A stretch of 18,527 nt of DNA from the NCBI GenBank assembly GCA_017475845.1, contig JAFVEU010000229.1, positions 1 through 18,527 on the forward strand, in the 5' to 3' direction. A model generated the notes under the pieces. It made no database searches and was not told the DNA's origin. It saw only the letters and a program-made list of their open reading frames with translations. The translations under genes and the position numbers were made by a program. Numbering within the stretch: the stretch's first letter is position 1; every line of letters starts with the position of its first letter. Origin of the DNA: Lachnospiraceae bacterium (GTDB lineage Bacteria; Bacillota; Clostridia; Lachnospirales; Lachnospiraceae). This document shows positions 15,460 to 18,527 of the stretch, piece by piece.

Positions 15460-15953
15460 GGTGTGATAAGCTGCCTTTCGTCTTCATACTTTTTCGCAAG
15501 AACGGTGCCGTGGTCCTTATATCTCCTTAAGATAAAATGGGTGGCACAGGACAGCACCGCTTCCTGGGCGGAAAGCTTTTCCGTCACGAAACGGGAGATC
15601 TCCTTTAAGGTCCTGCCTTCAATGGTGATCAGCAGGTCAAAGCCTCCGGAGATCAGATAAACACTGTTTACCTCCGCATATTTATAAATGCGTTCCGCCA
15701 CCACGTCAAAGCCCTGGCCCCTCTGGGGAGTGCATCTCACCTCGATAAGGGCGGTAACGGTCTGTTCGTCGGTCTTGTCCCAGTCCACAAGAGTGAGATA
15801 TCCGCAGATTATCCCTTCCTTTTCCATTTCGTTCATCTCGTTAAGGATAGCGGTCTGATCCATTCCCAAACGTACCGCCAGCTCCGAAACATCAACCCTG
15901 GCCTCGTGCTCAATGGCCTTAAGGATCTTTATCCGCATCTCTTTTTTATCCAT
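15456..15953 (-). CDS. Lrp/AsnC family transcriptional regulator
   Basis: 165 residues, standard for the family. An N-terminal helix-turn-helix (about 5-55; ISEL-type segment VDVSELAVRLGMDQTAILNEMNEMEKEGII) is followed by the amino-acid-binding RAM domain (about 65-150), with ALIEVRCTPQ and the SGGFDLLITIEG core. Such proteins form dimers or octamers on DNA and sense amino acids. The ATG at 15953 has an AAAGGA site. It is coupled by a four-base overlap to the aminotransferase, as in AlaR-AlaT, so it probably controls that gene in response to its substrate or product. Confidence 0.92.
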   Translation of the reverse strand: MDKKEMRIKILKAIEHEARVDVSELAVRLGMDQTAILNEMNEMEKEGIICGYLTLVDWDKTDEQTVTALIEVRCTPQRGQGFDVVAERIYKYAEVNSVYLISGGFDLLITIEGRTLKEISRFVTEKLSAQEAVLSCATHFILRRYKDHGTVLAKKYEDERQLITP

Positions 15954-16031
15954 GTTATGTCCTTTCTTATGACCTTATATCATCATATTCCCGGAGACCC
16001 CTGGATCCGCGCCCTTCCCGTTTCCCGGGTC

Positions 16032-16568
16032 TCAAAAGTCTTCCAGGGGATCCCTGTCCCGGGGTGTCAGGAAACGTCTTATCCCGTTATTGATCACGAC
16101 CCTGTCGTTACTGCCGTTCACGGTACCGATGACCCGGGCATTGATACCCTCGTCCTTCAAAGCCCTGATAAGGGCGTAGCTGCTCTTAACCGTAAAAAGA
16201 AGGGATCCTCCGGAAAAAAGGTTATAGGGATCGAAATCAAAAAGATTCGCTATCTCAACGGTTTCCTGCCTTATGGGTATATCCCTTAAATAAACCGTGA
16301 GCCCAACTCCCGAAGAAGCGGCCATTTCCCAGAGAGCCCCGTAGATCCCGCCTGCTCCCGTTTCCTTTATATAGGACGCGCCGTATTCCCGGGCAGCCTT
16401 TTCTTCCCTGTCTGCGGAAAGGTACTGCTTAAACCCAAGGACTGTCTCAAGGAAATAAGGGGAGAAGTATTCTCTTATCTCCCGCTCCCTTTTCCCCGCG
16501 ATCTCCGCGGTCCCCTTAAGTCCCGTCCACTTGCTTAAGACTATCTCATCTCCGGGTATGGCAGCCAT
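16032..16568 (-). CDS. Stand-alone C-terminal domain of an AIR-synthase/HypE-like protein
   Basis: 178 residues, cytoplasmic. The sequence from PGDEIVLSKWTGLKGTAEIA to the end (KETGAGGIYGALWEMAASSG, DIPIRQETVEIANLF, NGSNDRVVINN) matches, from memory, the C-terminal AIRS_C half of HypE/ThiL-like enzymes of about 330 residues. The N-terminal ATP-binding half (about 150-170 residues) is absent; upstream is VanW coding sequence in another frame. I chose the ATG at 16568: it follows the vanW stop (TGA-T-ATG) and has AGGA nine bases before it. The frame is open to 16718, but that extension is an Arg/Lys/Ser-rich shadow of the VanW tail. It may be a truncated gene or a functional half-protein. Catalysis is doubtful without the missing half. 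Confidence 0.72.
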   Translation of the reverse strand: MAAIPGDEIVLSKWTGLKGTAEIAGKREREIREYFSPYFLETVLGFKQYLSADREEKAAREYGASYIKETGAGGIYGALWEMAASSGVGLTVYLRDIPIRQETVEIANLFDFDPYNLFSGGSLLFTVKSSYALIRALKDEGINARVIGTVNGSNDRVVINNGIRRFLTPRDRDPLEDF

Positions 16569-16569
16569 A

Positions 16570-18207
16570 TCAACCGTCCTGATCATCGGGAACACTGTGC
16601 TGCTCTTCTTCCTGCTCCTCGTGATGTTCTTCCTGCTCCTGCGGCTGTTCTTCATGGTGCTCTTCACCGCCGCCCTGCTGTACCTGCTGCTCTTCCTCGA
16701 CTCCGGCTTCGCCGGCAACCGCGCCGCCTGCCGCCATCATCTGCTGCTGGGCAAGGGCTCCCGCGCCCCCATCCAGTGCCACCGAAGCAGCCACAGCCTT
16801 GGCATAATCCCCGTTCTGTGTGGCAATGGCGTTATCAAGAGCCGCCTTTGTCACCCCGTTGTCCGTCATGGTGCCAATCGTAATGGTCCTGGGAACAGCC
16901 TTATAGGTACTGGTATTGACCTTCACCCGGTCCTTCTCTTCCCCGTTTTCCTTTATTATCTTCCAGAATTCACAGCGATAGCCCACATGGGCCGACTGTG
17001 TATGAACATATCCCGCAGGCTGTGAAGGATCCCCTATGATCTTGTCCCCCACAGGATCTTCCCTTGAAAGCTCCACGCTCTCGAAATCAAGGCTCCTTCC
17101 GGGATCCCTGGTCTCTACGCCGTAGATGGAAAAGGTGATGGCCTTTCCCCCGGTCTGTCCCGCGATATATATGGGATATTCCGTATTATTGGTAAATTTG
17201 AAATCCTTTGCGGTCCCTGCAATGGCAGCGTCCCCGCCGTGGGGAACATAGTCCACCACCATGGAGTGGTTGCTCCTCTCATCCACCTGCAGCTCCGCCC
17301 TCAGCACCGCCTGATAAAGGGTTGTGGACACCTGGCATATACCCCCTCCCAGGGATTCCACCACCAGGCCGTTCAGATAAGAACCCGCCAGATGATATCC
17401 GTTCTCCTCCGTAAAGGGACTCACATGCTCGTAAACGGAGAACTGCTCTCCGGGATAGAGAAGGGTGCCGTTTATATGACGGCAGCCCGTGGCCACATTG
17501 GCGCTCCTGTCCGCACCGCTGGTCTCGTACTTGGTGGTATAGGTTCCAAGCTTATCCTTTATCTTTGAAAGGGTCTCCGTGTCCCCTCTGGGCTTCACCG
17601 TATCTATTGCAAGGGCGATTATCCCGCTGTCGCCCTTCAGGTCGTTATCGATGTAATCGGTAATGACCCTCACGGATTCCTCAACGTTCACTTCCTGCCC
17701 GTTTTCCCCTTCGATAATGGTGAAGCTTCCGTTATCCCCGGGGATGAGCTCCGCATTCTTCGCTGCGGTATTGTAGGGCAGGCACTTCTCGTTTAAGATC
17801 TGCCGCACCTTTTCCTCGTCTGCAGCAAGGGAGATGTCAAAGACCTTATTGTGCTTTTTAAGATCCGAAAGATCCTTAAAACGCCTGATGACATTGCCGG
17901 ACCGCCCGAGAGAGGCCGCCTCGGAGACTATCTCCGGATTCACCCAGGAAACATCCAGCTCCCTTGCGGAGATATTGACGGAATTCCCGCTTACGCAGAT
18001 CAGCTCCAAATTCGCGTTCTTAAGGGTTTCCACGTAGGAATCCAGCGCTTCCTCCGCCTCTTTCTCCGTCATGCCCGAGAGATCCAGCTCCCCGGCATAC
18101 ACCCCTTCCTTTATGACCGCATCCTTATTGCCTGCCCCGAAGACCGTTACGGCCGTAAGGGCTCCAAAAAGGACGCATAAACTTATAAATCTTTCTATCC
18201 TGAACAT
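16570..18207 (-). CDS. VanW-family cell-surface protein with peptidoglycan-binding-type repeats
   Basis: 545 residues. Signal peptide or N-terminal membrane anchor (about 1-25), then a YoaR/PG_binding_4-type region (about 35-200) and the VanW domain (about 225-355). The VanW core shows NVATGCRHINGTLLYPGEQFS and the strongly conserved ESLGGGICQVSTTLYQA with Cys291. After a linker (about 365-470) comes a low-complexity tail (about 480-545) rich in Gln, Glu, Gly and five His. The protein should act outside the membrane, on or near the cell wall. VanW is named from a vancomycin-resistance cluster but most homologs, this one included, have no resistance context. The start at 18207 has only a weak AGGGA site. 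Its stop is directly coupled to the AIRS_C gene. Confidence 0.92.
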   Translation of the reverse strand: MFRIERFISLCVLFGALTAVTVFGAGNKDAVIKEGVYAGELDLSGMTEKEAEEALDSYVETLKNANLELICVSGNSVNISARELDVSWVNPEIVSEAASLGRSGNVIRRFKDLSDLKKHNKVFDISLAADEEKVRQILNEKCLPYNTAAKNAELIPGDNGSFTIIEGENGQEVNVEESVRVITDYIDNDLKGDSGIIALAIDTVKPRGDTETLSKIKDKLGTYTTKYETSGADRSANVATGCRHINGTLLYPGEQFSVYEHVSPFTEENGYHLAGSYLNGLVVESLGGGICQVSTTLYQAVLRAELQVDERSNHSMVVDYVPHGGDAAIAGTAKDFKFTNNTEYPIYIAGQTGGKAITFSIYGVETRDPGRSLDFESVELSREDPVGDKIIGDPSQPAGYVHTQSAHVGYRCEFWKIIKENGEEKDRVKVNTSTYKAVPRTITIGTMTDNGVTKAALDNAIATQNGDYAKAVAASVALDGGAGALAQQQMMAAGGAVAGEAGVEEEQQVQQGGGEEHHEEQPQEQEEHHEEQEEEQHSVPDDQDG

Positions 18208-18344
18208 ACTCTATCCCTGAACTTCTTTATATTTGTGCTGAGAATCATATATATTTCCGAACGGCTCAGACGCTTCTAAGCTCAGCGCAAATTCCACGTT
18301 GTGGCAGTGAACAAACATCTATGATATAATTATTATCTTCCGGG
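18208..18344 (-). other. AT-rich leader region upstream of the VanW-family gene
   Basis: This 137-base stretch holds no gene. It is AT-rich near 18240-18260 and contains a small CCAC-AAC-GTGG hairpin. I see no convincing -35/-10 pair for the minus strand. A TATAAT on the plus strand (about 18325) has no well-placed -35 box and no gene after it in the window. Confidence 0.4.
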
Positions 18345-18396
18345 CGTTTATGCGGGGCACACTCGCGCTCAGCGCTCGTAAACGTGCCCGTGAAAC
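18345..18396 (+). repeat. Palindromic repeat, interrupted copy (first of a 52-base direct repeat)
   Basis: These 52 bases recur identically at 18465-18516. They contain the bulged hairpin 18355-18389 with the standard 6-8-3-8-4-6 layout (outer arms GGGCAC/GTGCCC, unpaired AAAC), although two inner pairs are mismatched. The second hairpin begins (GTGAAAC) but is cut off after about eight bases, where the next module starts. Confidence 0.8.
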
Positions 18397-18397
18397 C

Positions 18398-18457
18398 GAG
18401 GCCAGGCACGCTCGGCGTGCCTATACGGCATTCAAAACATGCCACCGGCATGTTTTG
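18398..18457 (+). repeat. 60-base two-hairpin palindromic repeat, complete copy
   Basis: The bulged hairpin spans 18398-18432: inner 8-bp perfect stem 18404-18422 with loop TCG, unpaired ATAC 18423-18426, outer arms partly decayed. It is followed without a gap by a perfect 11-bp hairpin with loop ACC (18433-18457). It lies between the two identical 52-base copies and may have inserted into the second hairpin of the first one. Confidence 0.8.
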
Positions 18458-18464
18458 CCCCGGA

Positions 18465-18527
18465 CGTTTATGCGGGGCACACTCGCGCTCAGCGCTCGTA
18501 AACGTGCCCGTGAAACGTCCCCCGGAC
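18465..18527 (+). repeat. Palindromic repeat, copy cut by the window end
   Basis: Bulged hairpin at 18475-18509, identical to 18355-18389, then the left arm of the second hairpin (18510-18520), loop CCC and the first four bases of the right arm, where the window ends. Bases 18465-18516 equal 18345-18396. Confidence 0.8.

Noticed and set aside
15994..16033. GAGACCC/GGGTCTC stem after the AIRS_C gene as a terminator
   Set aside because: The loop is 26 bases and no T run follows; it may be chance.
16569..16718. Basic N-terminal extension of the AIRS_C protein, overlapping the VanW tail
   Set aside because: Its Arg/Lys/Ser richness is what the Glu/Gln/His codons of the VanW tail give in a shifted frame, and no ribosome site precedes 16718.
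74..17568. Many plus-strand open frames over 60 codons
   Set aside because: All lie opposite well-supported minus-strand genes, lack good ribosome sites and show no recognisable protein features. They are antisense shadows.
16570..18207. VanW-family gene as a glycopeptide resistance gene
   Set aside because: No vanR/S/H/A/X-type genes are present, and VanW-domain proteins are common in Firmicutes without resistance.
18266..18451. Small minus-strand open frame above the VanW-family gene
   Set aside because: It is made largely of repeat sequence and is not supported as a gene.
18345..18516. Direct repeats as a CRISPR array
   Set aside because: Only two identical units, each strongly palindromic, separated by another copy of the same repeat family and not by a unique spacer; no cas genes.

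Overview
The window comes from a motile, anaerobic Firmicute, most likely a Lachnospiraceae-type bacterium. The evidence is a Bacillus/Clostridia-style late flagellar cluster with fliW-csrA, SigD-type promoters, strong AGGAGG ribosome sites, and an anaerobic ribonucleotide reductase activase. The genus is not determined. Every convincing gene is on the minus strand, so transcription runs from high to low coordinates.

Flagellar region (77-11801). In transcription order: flgM, flgN, flgK1, flgK2, flgL1, a terminator, flgL2, fliW, csrA, flaG, fliD, fliS and a fliT-like gene, then a terminator at 21-50. The order matches the Bacillus subtilis flgM-flgN-flgK-flgL-fliW-csrA-hag-flaG-fliD-fliS-fliT locus with three differences. 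flgK and flgL are each present as two full-length tandem paralogs. A terminator plus a new promoter splits the two flgL genes into different transcription units. No flagellin gene lies in the usual hag slot between csrA and flaG. Sigma-28 (SigD/FliA)-like promoters precede flgM, flgL2 and flaG. Three leaders (flgL2, flaG, fliS) carry hairpins whose six-base loop has the form A(G/C)GGA(A/G), the classical CsrA-binding shape; in two of them the loop is at or next to the ribosome site. One of these leaders heads the unit that encodes FliW and CsrA, so a feedback loop is plausible.

Middle region (11802-14238). A cluster of palindromic repeats separates flgM from nrdG, the anaerobic NTP reductase activase. 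Upstream of nrdG is a sensor histidine kinase with no response regulator beside it.

Upper region (14290-18207). A class I aminotransferase is translationally coupled to an Lrp/AsnC regulator, an arrangement like B. subtilis alaR-alaT. Before them come a VanW-family cell-surface protein and, coupled to its stop codon, a protein that is only the C-terminal half of an AIR-synthase/HypE-like enzyme.

Two intergenic zones (11973-12138 and 18345-18527) carry copies of the same 60-base two-hairpin repeat. Its stem lengths are conserved although the stem sequences differ, with both arms changing together. I do not recognise this family. It and the CsrA-type leaders are the most interesting signals here.
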